The notes below the pieces were generated by a model. It saw only the letters and a list, made by a program, of their open reading frames with translations, ran no database searches and was not told the origin of the DNA. This document shows, one piece after another, positions 33,954-42,684 of a DNA stretch of 64,000 bases. Position 1 is the stretch's first letter. The number at the start of each line of letters is the position of its first letter. The DNA is from DATBJJ01 sp036556425 (GTDB lineage Bacteria; Acidobacteriota; Vicinamibacteria; Vicinamibacterales; 2-12-FULL-66-21). The stretch lies in NCBI GenBank assembly GCA_036556425.1, contig DATBJJ010000173.1, positions 1 through 64,000 of the forward strand, given 5' to 3'. Position numbers and translations under genes: made by a program.

Positions 33954-35099
33954 TCAAACGGCGGCGCCTTCGGGATACTGCAACGCCAACCGCAGTTCCT
34001 TCGCGAGCGAGTCGACGGTCGTCCCCGAACGTTTCCACGCGCCCTCGGTTTCGAACCGCAAATCGCCGATGCGCCGGCCCCATGGCGCAATTACGCGCCC
34101 GATGGCGCGGAAGTCGGTCCGATCCGCATGCTCCTGATCCAGACGGCGGACGACGTCCGGCGCGACGCGGACGAACGCGCGCAGCGCCGCGGCGGTCTTG
34201 ATGCTGTATTTGCGGCCGTTCCACGCCGCGTTGAACACCTGCGCGACCTGTTTGAGATAGTTCACGAAGAACTTCTTCGATTCCTCGCGGAACGCGTCCC
34301 CCTTGCGGCCCGCGCCGAACGCCTCGCTCGCGAACAGCTTCTTCAGCTCCTGCGCGAGCGGCGCCTGGGCGACGCGGCCGCTGCCGACGCCGAGCAGCTT
34401 GATCTCGTCGTAGAGCGGTGAGTCCTCGCGGTCGTTCAACGCGCGCACGATGTCGTGCGCCGCGGCCAGCGCCTCGTCACGATACAGCTGACGGCCGGAG
34501 AGCGACACGAGATGCGACGCGTTCAAGCGTGTGTGCTTCGCGTTGATCGTCACGAACATCTGGACGACGTGATCTTCCGGGAGCCGATCGAAGATGATCG
34601 CGGGAACCGTGAACGGCTCGTCGCCGAAGCGATCGATGTCCGCGTGAAGCGCGAGCAGCCGATGCTGCCCGTCGATCGCGCGCAGGATCCCTTCGCGTTC
34701 CGGAACCTTCAGCGTGCCGAGCGCGGACCCGGATTCTACCGGCTCGAATCGAAGCGTCTCGTCGCAGGAGATGATGACCGCGCCCGCGATCGACGGCAGG
34801 TCGCGCGCTTGACGGCACTGCTCGTAGTACTGGACCAGCTCGTCGATCTTCTTCCGGATGATCTGCCGCTGATACGCTTTCTCGCTCGCCGCGATCCGCC
34901 GCTCGAGGAGATCCCAATTGACCTTCGTCGGCGGGGCCGCGGCCGGAGCTTTCTTCCGTCCGCCTCGCACCGGCTGGCCGCGCTCCCCGTAGCTGAGCAC
35001 CTCGAACCTGACGAGCTTGTCGATGTCGCTGGCGGTGAGGGAGGCCTGATAGAACTGCACGCCGAACTGCTGCATCCGGATGGCGGCGACGCTGATCAT
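33954..35099 (-). CDS. DGQHR-domain protein (DndB-like)
   Basis: A 381-aa protein with the DGQHR motif in AIDGQHRLLAL (near residue 145), of the group that includes DndB, the regulator of phosphorothioate DNA modification. Supporting residues are the early FYQASLTASDIDKLV strand, the helical segment WDLLERRIAASEKAYQRQII, VIISCDETLRFEPVE, and INAKHTRLNASHLVSLSGRQLY after the motif. The start ATG at 35099 has a good promoter about 57 nt upstream. No dnd or other DNA-modification genes are nearby, so it is an orphan here. Its function outside the dnd system is not known to me. Confidence 0.84.
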   Translation of the reverse strand: MISVAAIRMQQFGVQFYQASLTASDIDKLVRFEVLSYGERGQPVRGGRKKAPAAAPPTKVNWDLLERRIAASEKAYQRQIIRKKIDELVQYYEQCRQARDLPSIAGAVIISCDETLRFEPVESGSALGTLKVPEREGILRAIDGQHRLLALHADIDRFGDEPFTVPAIIFDRLPEDHVVQMFVTINAKHTRLNASHLVSLSGRQLYRDEALAAAHDIVRALNDREDSPLYDEIKLLGVGSGRVAQAPLAQELKKLFASEAFGAGRKGDAFREESKKFFVNYLKQVAQVFNAAWNGRKYSIKTAAALRAFVRVAPDVVRRLDQEHADRTDFRAIGRVIAPWGRRIGDLRFETEGAWKRSGTTVDSLAKELRLALQYPEGAAV

Positions 35100-35162
35100 G
35101 GGTAGATGAATCCTGACTCTCGAGGCGTTGACGTCGAGGCGACACGCAAGAAACGGTGCGAT

Positions 35163-35191
35163 TTTATATTGTGTCTGGTGCAGAATCTCAA
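35163..35191 (-). promoter_or_regulatory. Promoter for the DGQHR gene
   Basis: Reading the minus strand: -35 TTGAGA (35191-35186), a 17-bp spacer and -10 TATAAA (35168-35163), a strong match to the sigma-70 pattern. Transcription would start near 35156 and leave a 5' leader of about 57 nt. A degenerate palindrome GGGGTCTGGCCCC lies 11 bp upstream of the -35. Confidence 0.75.
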
Positions 35192-35201
35192 GAACCCGTC
35201 T

Positions 35202-35214
35202 GGGGTCTGGCCCC
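35202..35214. repeat. Degenerate GGGGTC palindrome
   Basis: GGGGTCTGGCCCC differs from the window's repeated palindrome by one base. It sits in the divergent space between the DGQHR gene promoter and the TPR/EF-hand gene, close to the -35 box. This is the same relation to a promoter as in the feo block. Confidence 0.7.
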
Positions 35215-35262
35215 AGTCGTCTAAATAGCTGATTCTGCCGCATTTGGAGGGTGCCGCCGTCC

Positions 35263-36444
35263 ATGACGCCACGCGCCACCGCCTTCGCCGCCGTCCTCCC
35301 CCTGCTCTGCCTCCTGTCGACGGCCCCGCTGCCCGCCATCTTCGCGCGATTCGAGTCGCAGCGGGTGCCGGTCGACCGCCTCATCGCAAATCTCGAGCGC
35401 GAGATCAAGGAGTCGCCGGCCGACGTGCAGGCGATCACGAACCTCGCGCGAGTGCACGCGATGGCCTACGCGCTGAAGGTCGACTCGCTGCCCGCCCGTC
35501 AGTCGGACGCGGTCGCGGAGCGTCCGTTCTACCCACCCGGTGCCAGCCGCGTCCCGGAAGTCGTCGTTCCACCGAAAACGCCCGAACACAAGGCGGCAGC
35601 CGATCGACACCTGAAGGAAGCGACTCGACACTATGAGGCCGCGCTGCTCCTCGAACCCCTTAACATCACCGCACACCTTGGCCATGGATGGGTGCTCGAG
35701 CAGGCTGGGGACAAGGCGAAAGCGACCGCGGAATACCGCCGCGTAATCGAGCTTGCGTGGCCGAGCGAGGAGAAGATCAAAGCGCTGGGAGTCGGCCAGC
35801 GGCTCTACACGCAGGAGGCCGTGCGCTACTTGATTCCGCTGCTCGATCCGGCGCGCGATAAGCAGGAGATTCAGGATTTGACCGCCAAGCAGGACTGGCT
35901 CAAATCGCGGCCTCGCGCGGTGACGCCGATCGCGATCCCGCTCGCAGACGATGTGCCCGCCCGCGCGATTGCGGATCCGCTCGCGCGCGTGCGATTCGAC
36001 GCGGATGGATCCGCGCTCGGTCAGCGATGGACGTGGATCACGCCGAACGCCGGGTGGCTCGTGTACGACGCCGACGGCGCCGGACGGATCGACTCGGCGC
36101 TGCAGCTCTTTGGCAGCGTCACGTTCTGGTTGTTCTGGAAGAACGGCTACGACGCGATGCGCGCGCTCGACGACAACGGCGATGGCGAGCTGGCCGGCGG
36201 CGAGCTGCGCCATCTCGCCGTCTGGCACGATCGAAACGCGAACGGCGCCTCCGAGGACGGCGAGGTTCTATCGCTCGCGTCCCTGGGCATCGCCGCGCTC
36301 TCGTATCGGTACGAGGATGGCGACGGCGCGAGCTTCTCCGCGATTGCGCCTCGCGGCGTGCGCCTTCTCGACGGTCGCACGCGGCCGACATATGACGTCA
36401 TTCTCCGGCACTCACCCTCCGCTTGGACGCTGACAAGACGATGA
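35263..36444 (+). CDS. Secreted TPR and EF-hand-like protein
   Basis: A 393-aa exported protein with a signal peptide (about 1-27). TPR-like helices follow (about 40-180: VDRLIANLEREIKESPADVQAITNL, then HYEAALLLEPLNITAHLGHGW). The C-terminal domain carries an EF-hand-type calcium loop, DDNGDGELAGGEL near 300-312, and a second acidic loop, DRNANGASEDGE, 9 residues later. The pair suggests calcium binding. Function is unknown. It overlaps the ADOP permease start by 4 bp (ATGA), so the two are coupled. The ATG at 35263 is preferred over the GTG at 35251 because it is 13 nt from a GGAGG. Confidence 0.75.
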   Translation: MTPRATAFAAVLPLLCLLSTAPLPAIFARFESQRVPVDRLIANLEREIKESPADVQAITNLARVHAMAYALKVDSLPARQSDAVAERPFYPPGASRVPEVVVPPKTPEHKAAADRHLKEATRHYEAALLLEPLNITAHLGHGWVLEQAGDKAKATAEYRRVIELAWPSEEKIKALGVGQRLYTQEAVRYLIPLLDPARDKQEIQDLTAKQDWLKSRPRAVTPIAIPLADDVPARAIADPLARVRFDADGSALGQRWTWITPNAGWLVYDADGAGRIDSALQLFGSVTFWLFWKNGYDAMRALDDNGDGELAGGELRHLAVWHDRNANGASEDGEVLSLASLGIAALSYRYEDGDGASFSAIAPRGVRLLDGRTRPTYDVILRHSPSAWTLTRR

Positions 36445-38855
36445 CGATCTTCGGACGCCTCGCACGCCATCGCCCCGCGCTCAGCGCGGTGATCGTCGCC
36501 ACGCTCGCGCTCGGCATCGGCGCGGCGACAGCGTTGTACAGCGTCGTTCAGGCGGTGCTCGTCAGGCCGTATCCGTTTCGCGATCAAGGCAGGCTCGTCG
36601 TTCTGTGGCAGAGCGACGCCGCCCGCAATCATCCGTTCGTCGAGGTCTCGTATCTCGACGCGCGCGATTGGAGAACCCGTGCCGCGGAGGCATTCGAATC
36701 GATCGCGTCGATGTCGTCGGTGAATTTCGCGACGACGTTGACGGGCGCGGGCGATCCGCGCCAACTGCAAGTGCGCATCGTCTCCGAGCCGTTTTTCGAG
36801 GTTCTGGGCACACCGCCTCTCCTCGGCCGCACGCTTCGGCCCGACGATCACCGATTCGGCACGCCGCCCGTCGTCGTGATTGGCTATGGCATGTGGCAGC
36901 GGGTGTTCGGCGGCGACCACGGCGTGATCGGCCGGGCCATCACGATCGACGGGCAGGCCACGACGATCGTCGGCGTCATGCCGCGCGGGTTCAACTATCC
37001 CGAAGAGGCGGAGCTCTGGGCGCCGGTGGAACAAGCGGTCGGACCAAAGGCGCTGGAGAACCGCGGACTCTACTGGATGGTTGCCGTCGGCCGCCTGCAG
37101 CCGCGAGTGTCGCTCGAGCAAGCGCGAGCGGCGCTCGACGTGACGATCGCCACGATGATCAAAGAGTTCAAACCCAAGACGCCGGAGCCATTTCGCGCCG
37201 TCGTCCGGCCGCTCGTCGGCGAGCTTCTCGGCACGACGCGGCAGGCGCTCTGGCTCCTCGTGTGCGCGGTTGGCGCGGTCCTTCTGATCGCGTGCGCGAA
37301 CGTGTCGAATCTGCTCCTCGCGCGCAGCATCGATCGCCGCCGCGAGATTGCGACGCGAACGATGCTGGGGGCCTCGCGCGCTCGCCTCGCAGGCCACTTG
37401 ATGTCCGAGGTGCTGCCTCTCTCGATCGCCGGCGGAGTCCTCGGCACCGTCATCGCGTGGCTTTCCGTCGAATCGCTCGTGCGCATCGCCGGCGCCGAGC
37501 TGCCGCGCGCGGACGAGATACACGTCGACGGCACTGCGCTGCTGGTTGCCGCCGTTCTTTCGATCGGCACGGGGCTACTCTGTGCTCTCGCGCCGCTGCT
37601 GCAAACGCGAGAGGCGTCGCTTGCCTCGTCGTTCCGTGACGATGCGCGCGCCGGCACCGGGCGGTTGCAGCGGCGGCTTCGCGACGTCCTCGTTACCGCG
37701 GAAATTGCGCTGGCGCTCGTGCTGCTCGTCGGCGCGACGCTGCTCGTCACGAGCTTCCTCGCGCTGCGATCGCAGGATCTGGGATTCAAGCAGGCGAACG
37801 TGCTCACGGTCGAAGTGTCGCTGGCGTCGCCGAAGTTGCAGACCGCGGATCAGGTTCGCGTCGCGCAGCGATCGCTCGTCGAACGGCTCCGTGCCATTCC
37901 CGGCGTGCAGGCCGTGTCCGCGGTCCAGCTCCGTCCATTGTGGAGCTCGGTCGGCTATGACGGCGTCTACCTGCTCGAAGGGCAGCGCCCCGAAGACGTT
38001 CGCGTGAATCCCGTCATCAACGTCGAATGCACCATGCCCGGATATTTCTCGACGATGGGAATCCGGCTGATCGCGGGACGCGACTTCACCGAGCGAGACG
38101 ACAGGAAATCGCCGGGAGTCGTCATCGTCAGCGAAGGCCTCGCGCGCGCGGCGTGGCCGGGCCAGGACCCGATCGGCCGGCGCCTCAGCATGAACATGCC
38201 GAGCTCGCCGTTCGACAAGAAATTGCTGACGGTCGTCGGCGTCGTCGCGGACGTGCGCTATCGCGAGATCGAGAGCGCGCGCCTCGATTTGTATCAACCG
38301 TACGGCCAGTCGACGTCCTTCGTCAGAGACTTCGTCATGAGAACGTCCGTCGATCCAGCGGTCATCGCCGCGGACGTCCGCCGCGCGGTGCGCGCGATCG
38401 ATCCGAATCAGCCGGTCGAGCTGTTGACCATGGATCGCATCGTGGCGACCGCGATGGGACGATGGCGCTTGAACGCGCGGCTCTTCGGCGCGTTAGCGGT
38501 TCTTGCCGTGTTGCTGTCGGCGGTCGGCACCTACAGCGTCATGAGCTACGCGGTCAGCAGGCGGACGCAGGAGATCGGGGTTCGCATCGCGCTCGGCGCG
38601 GCACGGCGCGACATCACGCGCATGGTGCTGCGAGACGGGTTGCGGCTGGCTATCGCCGGTCTTGCAGGCGGCGTGTTGATCTCATATGCGGTGACAGGAT
38701 TCCTCCGGCATTTGCTCGTCGGCGTGGGGCCGCATCACACAGGGATTTTCATGGGCGCGACGGCGATGCTCTGTGTCATCGCGCTCGCCGCATGCCTCAT
38801 CCCCGCGCGCCGCGCCGCGGCAGTCGATCCAATGGTCGCTATGAGGGCTGAATAG
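36441..38855 (+). CDS. ADOP-family MacB/FtsX-like permease
   Basis: An 804-aa permease of the duplicated orphan type (ADOP). It has two MacB-like periplasmic domains and two FtsX-like membrane domains with about eight membrane helices in all. Seen directly: the N-terminal helix, EFLGTPPLLGRTLRP-type periplasmic segment, the first FtsX unit (about 260-450, ARSIDRRREIATRTMLGASRARL) and a second (about 680-804, VSRRTQEIGVRIALGAARRDI). No ATPase is encoded here, and such permeases are often orphan. It is coupled to the TPR/EF-hand gene by a 4-bp overlap. The substrate is unknown. Confidence 0.9.
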   Translation: MTIFGRLARHRPALSAVIVATLALGIGAATALYSVVQAVLVRPYPFRDQGRLVVLWQSDAARNHPFVEVSYLDARDWRTRAAEAFESIASMSSVNFATTLTGAGDPRQLQVRIVSEPFFEVLGTPPLLGRTLRPDDHRFGTPPVVVIGYGMWQRVFGGDHGVIGRAITIDGQATTIVGVMPRGFNYPEEAELWAPVEQAVGPKALENRGLYWMVAVGRLQPRVSLEQARAALDVTIATMIKEFKPKTPEPFRAVVRPLVGELLGTTRQALWLLVCAVGAVLLIACANVSNLLLARSIDRRREIATRTMLGASRARLAGHLMSEVLPLSIAGGVLGTVIAWLSVESLVRIAGAELPRADEIHVDGTALLVAAVLSIGTGLLCALAPLLQTREASLASSFRDDARAGTGRLQRRLRDVLVTAEIALALVLLVGATLLVTSFLALRSQDLGFKQANVLTVEVSLASPKLQTADQVRVAQRSLVERLRAIPGVQAVSAVQLRPLWSSVGYDGVYLLEGQRPEDVRVNPVINVECTMPGYFSTMGIRLIAGRDFTERDDRKSPGVVIVSEGLARAAWPGQDPIGRRLSMNMPSSPFDKKLLTVVGVVADVRYREIESARLDLYQPYGQSTSFVRDFVMRTSVDPAVIAADVRRAVRAIDPNQPVELLTMDRIVATAMGRWRLNARLFGALAVLAVLLSAVGTYSVMSYAVSRRTQEIGVRIALGAARRDITRMVLRDGLRLAIAGLAGGVLISYAVTGFLRHLLVGVGPHHTGIFMGATAMLCVIALAACLIPARRAAAVDPMVAMRAE

Positions 38856-39948
38856 AGTCAGAGGCAGGCATCGCGATCGGCTTCGTGGTTCGATCGCTCG
38901 ATCGCTTCTTCCACCACGTCTCGACCTTCTCTTTCGCGATCGAACAGAGCAGCATGAACAGCGTGAAGAGCACGTAGCCGATCCACGTCTGCCCCCACGT
39001 GAGGCTGTCGTGCAGGTCGAGCGAGATCAGCCCGTAGATCAGTTCGACGTGGATCCAGTAGATGAAGAGCGACGTGCGTCCGAGCTGTTCGAGCGGACTC
39101 CATTTCGTCGCGACACTCGAACGGGACAGCCATGCGAACGCAACGGACACGGCTGCGGTCATCATGCCGGCGCGCAACAGGAAGAACGCGGGGGACGTCG
39201 TCCAGAAATGCGATTCGCGATAGAGGCTCGGAAGAAACGAGGCCTCATACGCGAGAAGCGCGGCCGCGGCGCCGGATACGCCAAAGATGATGTTCGCGCG
39301 GCGTTCCTGCTCGGGCGTCCGCGCTCGATCGATGACGAGCCCGACGAGCGCGCCCGCGAACACGAAGCCGGCCCAAGGAAAGAACACGAAGTTGCTCAGG
39401 CCCGGCACCGGCGCGACGTAGCCCTTGATCGGCTCCGGCAGCGCGCCCACGAGGCTCGACAATCGCACGAGCGGCGTGGCGATTGCCGTCGCCGCCGCTG
39501 CCGCTGCGAAGAGCGTCAATCGACGCGCACACGACGTCGACGCTCGCCACAGCAAAGCGGCCGCAGCGATCGAGGGTCCCATGATGTTGAGAATGTCGAT
39601 CTTCAGCAGGTTGCGCGCCGGTCCCCATCCGAGAATCCACGATTGCACGCGGAAGAGAAAGGCGAGGCCGAAGATCTCGAGCCCTCGACGCGCGACCGCG
39701 CGGCTTGCCGCGGCGTGGTCGCCAGAGCGGCGCAGCTTCGCGCCTGCGGAGAGTGGGACCGCAACGCCGGCGAGAAACAAGAACAGGGGCGCGCCGAGGC
39801 CGCCGACGATCATCGCGTAGCCGAACTCGGTCGTTTGCGTGTCGGGAGGGCGCGTCCAACTATCGAAGATGTGCGCCTCGATCATGACGAGCACGGCAAC
39901 GCCGCGGAGCCAGTCGAGATAGCGCTTGCGCGAGGCGGGCGCGTTCAT
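38839..39948 (-). CDS. Multi-pass membrane acyltransferase-like protein (DUF1624 type)
   Basis: A 369-aa protein with about ten membrane segments. The N-terminal RYLDWLRGVAVLVMIEAHIFDSW is the signature of the DUF1624/HGSNAT-like acyltransferase group. A GAPLFLFLAGVAVPLS box follows and FIYWIHVELIYGLI sits near the C-terminus, where these families carry a conserved histidine. These proteins transfer acyl groups across membranes to sugars. The substrate is unknown. The start overlaps the OsmC stop by 4 bp (ATGA). It is convergent with the ADOP permease, overlapping its 3' end by 17 bp. Confidence 0.82.
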   Translation of the reverse strand: MNAPASRKRYLDWLRGVAVLVMIEAHIFDSWTRPPDTQTTEFGYAMIVGGLGAPLFLFLAGVAVPLSAGAKLRRSGDHAAASRAVARRGLEIFGLAFLFRVQSWILGWGPARNLLKIDILNIMGPSIAAAALLWRASTSCARRLTLFAAAAAATAIATPLVRLSSLVGALPEPIKGYVAPVPGLSNFVFFPWAGFVFAGALVGLVIDRARTPEQERRANIIFGVSGAAAALLAYEASFLPSLYRESHFWTTSPAFFLLRAGMMTAAVSVAFAWLSRSSVATKWSPLEQLGRTSLFIYWIHVELIYGLISLDLHDSLTWGQTWIGYVLFTLFMLLCSIAKEKVETWWKKRSSDRTTKPIAMPASDSIQPS

Positions 39949-40358
39949 ACCCCCGAGGCCACGGTAAACGTCGCCTTCAGAGCAATGTCCTCCCGCATGG
40001 AGTGCCAGACCGAGCAGTACTTGTCGCGAGAGAGATCGATCGCGCGCTGGACCTGTTCGCTCGGCACGCTGCCGGTGATGGCGTAGTGCAGCGTCACGGC
40101 AACTACTCGGCGGGGATCCGTCTCGGCGCGCTGGGCGGAGAGCTCGACCTTCAGCCCGCGAAAATCGTGTCGCCCTTTCTTCAGGATGTGCACGATGTCC
40201 ATTGCCATGCACCCGGCGAGCGCGAAGCAGAGCGTCTGCACGGGCGAGGGCCCCGCGAGCGACGCGCTGTCGAGCGTCATCCGCGCCTCACCGGCTTTGC
40301 CGCTCAGAACGAGGTCATGTTCCCAGACGAGCTCGAGCGTCGTCGGAGGTTTGCCCAT
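39945..40358 (-). CDS. OsmC-family redox protein
   Basis: A 137-aa OsmC/YhfA-type protein. Peroxidatic cysteine candidates are visible in CFALAGCMAMD near residues 43-53 and in DKYCSVWHS near 111-119. These fit the family, which reduces organic hydroperoxides with two cysteines, although the first has an extra Cys. It begins 18 bp from a 185-bp palindromic array. A TACAAT on the minus strand (40370-40365) sits so close that transcription could start at the ATG itself, giving a nearly leaderless message. Confidence 0.88.
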   Translation of the reverse strand: MGKPPTTLELVWEHDLVLSGKAGEARMTLDSASLAGPSPVQTLCFALAGCMAMDIVHILKKGRHDFRGLKVELSAQRAETDPRRVVAVTLHYAITGSVPSEQVQRAIDLSRDKYCSVWHSMREDIALKATFTVASGV

Positions 40359-40376
40359 GCGGGCATTGTAGTTCGG

Positions 40377-40561
40377 GGGGTCAGAGTCGACTCAGACTCG
40401 ACTCCGACTCGACTCCGACTCGACTCCGACTCGAGTCGGAGTTGGGTCGGAGCTGCTCGGAGCTGCTCGGAGTTGAGTCGGAGTTGAGTCAGTTGAGTCG
40501 GAGTTGAGTCGGAGTTGAGTCGGAGTCGAGTCGGAGTCGAGTCGGAGTCGACTCTGACCCC
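40377..40561. repeat. 185-bp GAGTC palindromic array with 17-bp terminal inverted repeats
   Basis: The left end GGGGTCAGAGTCGACTC (40377-40393) is the exact reverse complement of the right end GAGTCGACTCTGACCCC (40545-40561). Between them lie 11-bp units: ACTCGACTCCG in one orientation on the left, GGAGTCGAGTC and GGAGTTGAGTC on the right, meeting at a palindromic centre CCGACTCGAGTCGG (about 40427-40440). Two 10-bp variants (GGAGCTGCTC) lie in the right half. The array fills the space between the FTR1 stop codon, which abuts it directly, and the osmC start, 18 bp away. The 11-bp spacing is close to one DNA helical turn. Confidence 0.95.
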
Positions 40562-41335
40562 TCACGCCGTCTGCGAGCGCTGGTGGGTAACGGAGCGGGA
40601 GAAAAGGTTCGAGAGCGCGAGCCACGCCAGCGGCAGCACCACGAGCAGATACGAGAGCCACTGGCCGTAGATCCCGTCAGGCCCGTACGGCTCGGTCGCG
40701 TCGTGCCACGGTTGGCTGTTCGGAAAGATGTTCGCCTCGGTCAGCTCGTGGACGCCATAGATGACGAGCTGGACGACGAAGACGATGAGGAAGACCGCGG
40801 TGACCTGGAAGAAGCGCGTGAGGTTGACGCGATGACCGTAGCGCGTCCACAGCCAGGCGATGAACGCCGCCAGCGTCGTTCCGGCGACGGCGCCGCTGAT
40901 GATCTCGAACTGCTGCACCTGGAAGAGGAGCGCGTTCATGAGGAGCGCGGTCTCCATGCCCTCGCGCGTAATCATCAAGAGCGTGAACCCGAGGACGCCC
41001 AGGAACGCCGCCGTGCCCGTCTTCACCGACGAAGCTTCGAGCCGACCCTCGATGTTGCGCTTGATGTGCCGCCCGGCGCGCCACATGTGCACGATGAGCG
41101 AGCCCACGAGGACGGCGGCGACGAGCGCCAGAACCCCCTCCCAGAGCGCCTGATTGGCCGCGCGGGCCAGCAGCACGCCGGCGGCGATGCTGACGACGAC
41201 CGACCCGGCAATCCCCCAGTGGACGGCCGGAATCAGGGCTCTTCGACCCGTTTTTCGCAAGTACGCAAGGCTGATCGCGACGATCAAGAACGCTTCGAGG
41301 CCTTCCCGGAGGGTCACGACGAATGCTGGGAGCAT
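40562..41335 (-). CDS. FTR1/EfeU iron permease
   Basis: A 257-aa seven-helix ferrous/ferric iron permease of the FTR1/EfeU family. The two iron-binding REXXE motifs are present: REGLE near residue 10 and REGME near 130. The ATG at 41335 places the first motif at the family position. EfeO and EfeB partners are absent, so it may work alone or with unlinked oxidases. It belongs to the window's second iron-uptake locus (the first is feo). Upstream is a possible iron-responsive dyad at 41350-41367; downstream is the 185-bp array. Confidence 0.92.
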   Translation of the reverse strand: MLPAFVVTLREGLEAFLIVAISLAYLRKTGRRALIPAVHWGIAGSVVVSIAAGVLLARAANQALWEGVLALVAAVLVGSLIVHMWRAGRHIKRNIEGRLEASSVKTGTAAFLGVLGFTLLMITREGMETALLMNALLFQVQQFEIISGAVAGTTLAAFIAWLWTRYGHRVNLTRFFQVTAVFLIVFVVQLVIYGVHELTEANIFPNSQPWHDATEPYGPDGIYGQWLSYLLVVLPLAWLALSNLFSRSVTHQRSQTA

Positions 41336-41349
41336 GGTGGCTTTCGAAT

Positions 41350-41367
41350 AATGAGACTGATCTCGTT
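41350..41367. promoter_or_regulatory. Candidate Fur-type dyad between FTR1 and dipeptidase genes
   Basis: AATGAGACTGATCTCGTT is an imperfect inverted repeat (AATGAGA and TCTCGTT around CTGA). It resembles the classical Fur half-site arrangement AATGAGA...TCTCATT. It lies 15 bp upstream of the FTR1 start and within the leader of the divergent dipeptidase gene. The match is not perfect and one half-site has a mismatch. Confidence 0.4.
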
Positions 41368-41454
41368 TCTGCAAGGCCAAGCGTACACTCGGATATCCGA
41401 CCAGTCAAGTCGGAGATCGAGACCGTCGCCAGCCTCCCTGCATACAATGAACGC

Positions 41455-42684
41455 ATGCGACTTCTTCCGATCGCGCTCGCCGCGGGCGCGCTGATTCAGG
41501 GCGCCAGCTCGACGCCCGCGCCGCAGGCGAATCTCCTCGCACGCGCGCGCACCATCCACAAGCAGGCCCTGCTCATCGACGGACACAACGACTATCCGTG
41601 GGAGCTTCGCGAGAAGGCGTCGCGCGATCTCGACAAGCTCGACATCTCGAAGCCGCAGCCGTCGATCATGACCGACATCGCGCGCCTGCGGACCGGCGGC
41701 GTCGGCGGCCAGTTCTGGTCGGTGTACGTGCCGGGGGAACTGCAAGGCCAGACGGCGGTGACCGCCACGCTCGAGCAGATCGACATCGTCCACCGCATGA
41801 TGCGGAAGTATCCCGAGACGTTCGAGCTCGCGCTGACGTCCGGCGACGTGGAGCGGATTGCCCGCAAGGGCAAGATCGCGTCGCTCATCGGCATGGAGGG
41901 CGGACACTCGATCGACAACTCGCTCGCCACGCTCCGCATGTTCCATCGGCTCGGCGCCAGGTACATGACTCTGACGCACAACAAGAACCTCGCGTGGGCC
42001 GATTGCGCGGCGGAAAAGCCCGTGCTCGGAGGCCTCTCGCCGTTCGGCGAGGACGTCGTCCGCGAGATGAACTGGCTCGGGATGCTCGTCGATCTGTCGC
42101 ACGTCTCGCCAGACACGATGGCGGATGCGCTCGCGGTCGCGCAGGCGCCGGTGATCTTCTCGCACTCGGGCGCGCGTGCGGTCACCGACGTGCCGCGCAA
42201 CGTCCCCGACAACATTCTCCAACTGCTGCCGAAGAACGGCGGCGTCGTGATGGTCACGTTCGTGCCGGGGTTCGTGTCGTCGAAGGTCGCGGCGTGGACC
42301 ACGCAGCAGACGGCCGCGGTCGCGAGAATTGAAGACGCCGACGCGAAGAAGAAAGCCACCGACGCGTGGACGACAGCGAACCCCGCGCCGCGCGCGACGA
42401 TCGCTGACGTCGCCGATCACATCGATCACATCAAGAAGATCGCCGGCATCGATCATATCGGCCTCGGCGGCGACTTCGACGGCATCACGAGCGTCGTCCA
42501 GGGCCTCGAGGACGTCTCGACGTATCCGGCGCTGACGGCGGAACTGCTGCGGCGCGGCTACAAGGATGACGAGATCAAGAAGATTCTCGGACAGAACATT
42601 TTGCGCGTGATGCGCGAGACGGAACGCGTCTCGGCCAAGATGCAGAAAGAACGCGGTCCCTCGCCCGTCCTGATCACGAAGTGA
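41455..42684 (+). CDS. Membrane dipeptidase (M19, renal-dipeptidase family)
   Basis: A 409-aa zinc peptidase with an N-terminal signal peptide. Metal ligands are visible: DGHNDYPW near residue 42-48 (HxD), IGMEGGHSID (Glu), DLSHVSPDT (His) and FSHSGARAV (His), plus GGDFDGI near the C-terminus. M19 enzymes cleave dipeptides, including D-amino-acid-containing or beta-lactam-like substrates. The start is the ATG at 41455. The stop overlaps the SGNH hydrolase GTG by 4 bp (GTGA). Confidence 0.92.
   Translation: MRLLPIALAAGALIQGASSTPAPQANLLARARTIHKQALLIDGHNDYPWELREKASRDLDKLDISKPQPSIMTDIARLRTGGVGGQFWSVYVPGELQGQTAVTATLEQIDIVHRMMRKYPETFELALTSGDVERIARKGKIASLIGMEGGHSIDNSLATLRMFHRLGARYMTLTHNKNLAWADCAAEKPVLGGLSPFGEDVVREMNWLGMLVDLSHVSPDTMADALAVAQAPVIFSHSGARAVTDVPRNVPDNILQLLPKNGGVVMVTFVPGFVSSKVAAWTTQQTAAVARIEDADAKKKATDAWTTANPAPRATIADVADHIDHIKKIAGIDHIGLGGDFDGITSVVQGLEDVSTYPALTAELLRRGYKDDEIKKILGQNILRVMRETERVSAKMQKERGPSPVLITK

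Noticed and set aside
40377..40561. CRISPR array
   Set aside because: Units are 10-11 bp without unique spacers, have a mirror layout, and no cas genes are nearby.
40392..40661. Open frames rich in Ser/Asp/Thr repeats across the 185-bp array
   Set aside because: Their repeats come from the DNA array itself, they end in the FTR1 gene, and they have no start signal.
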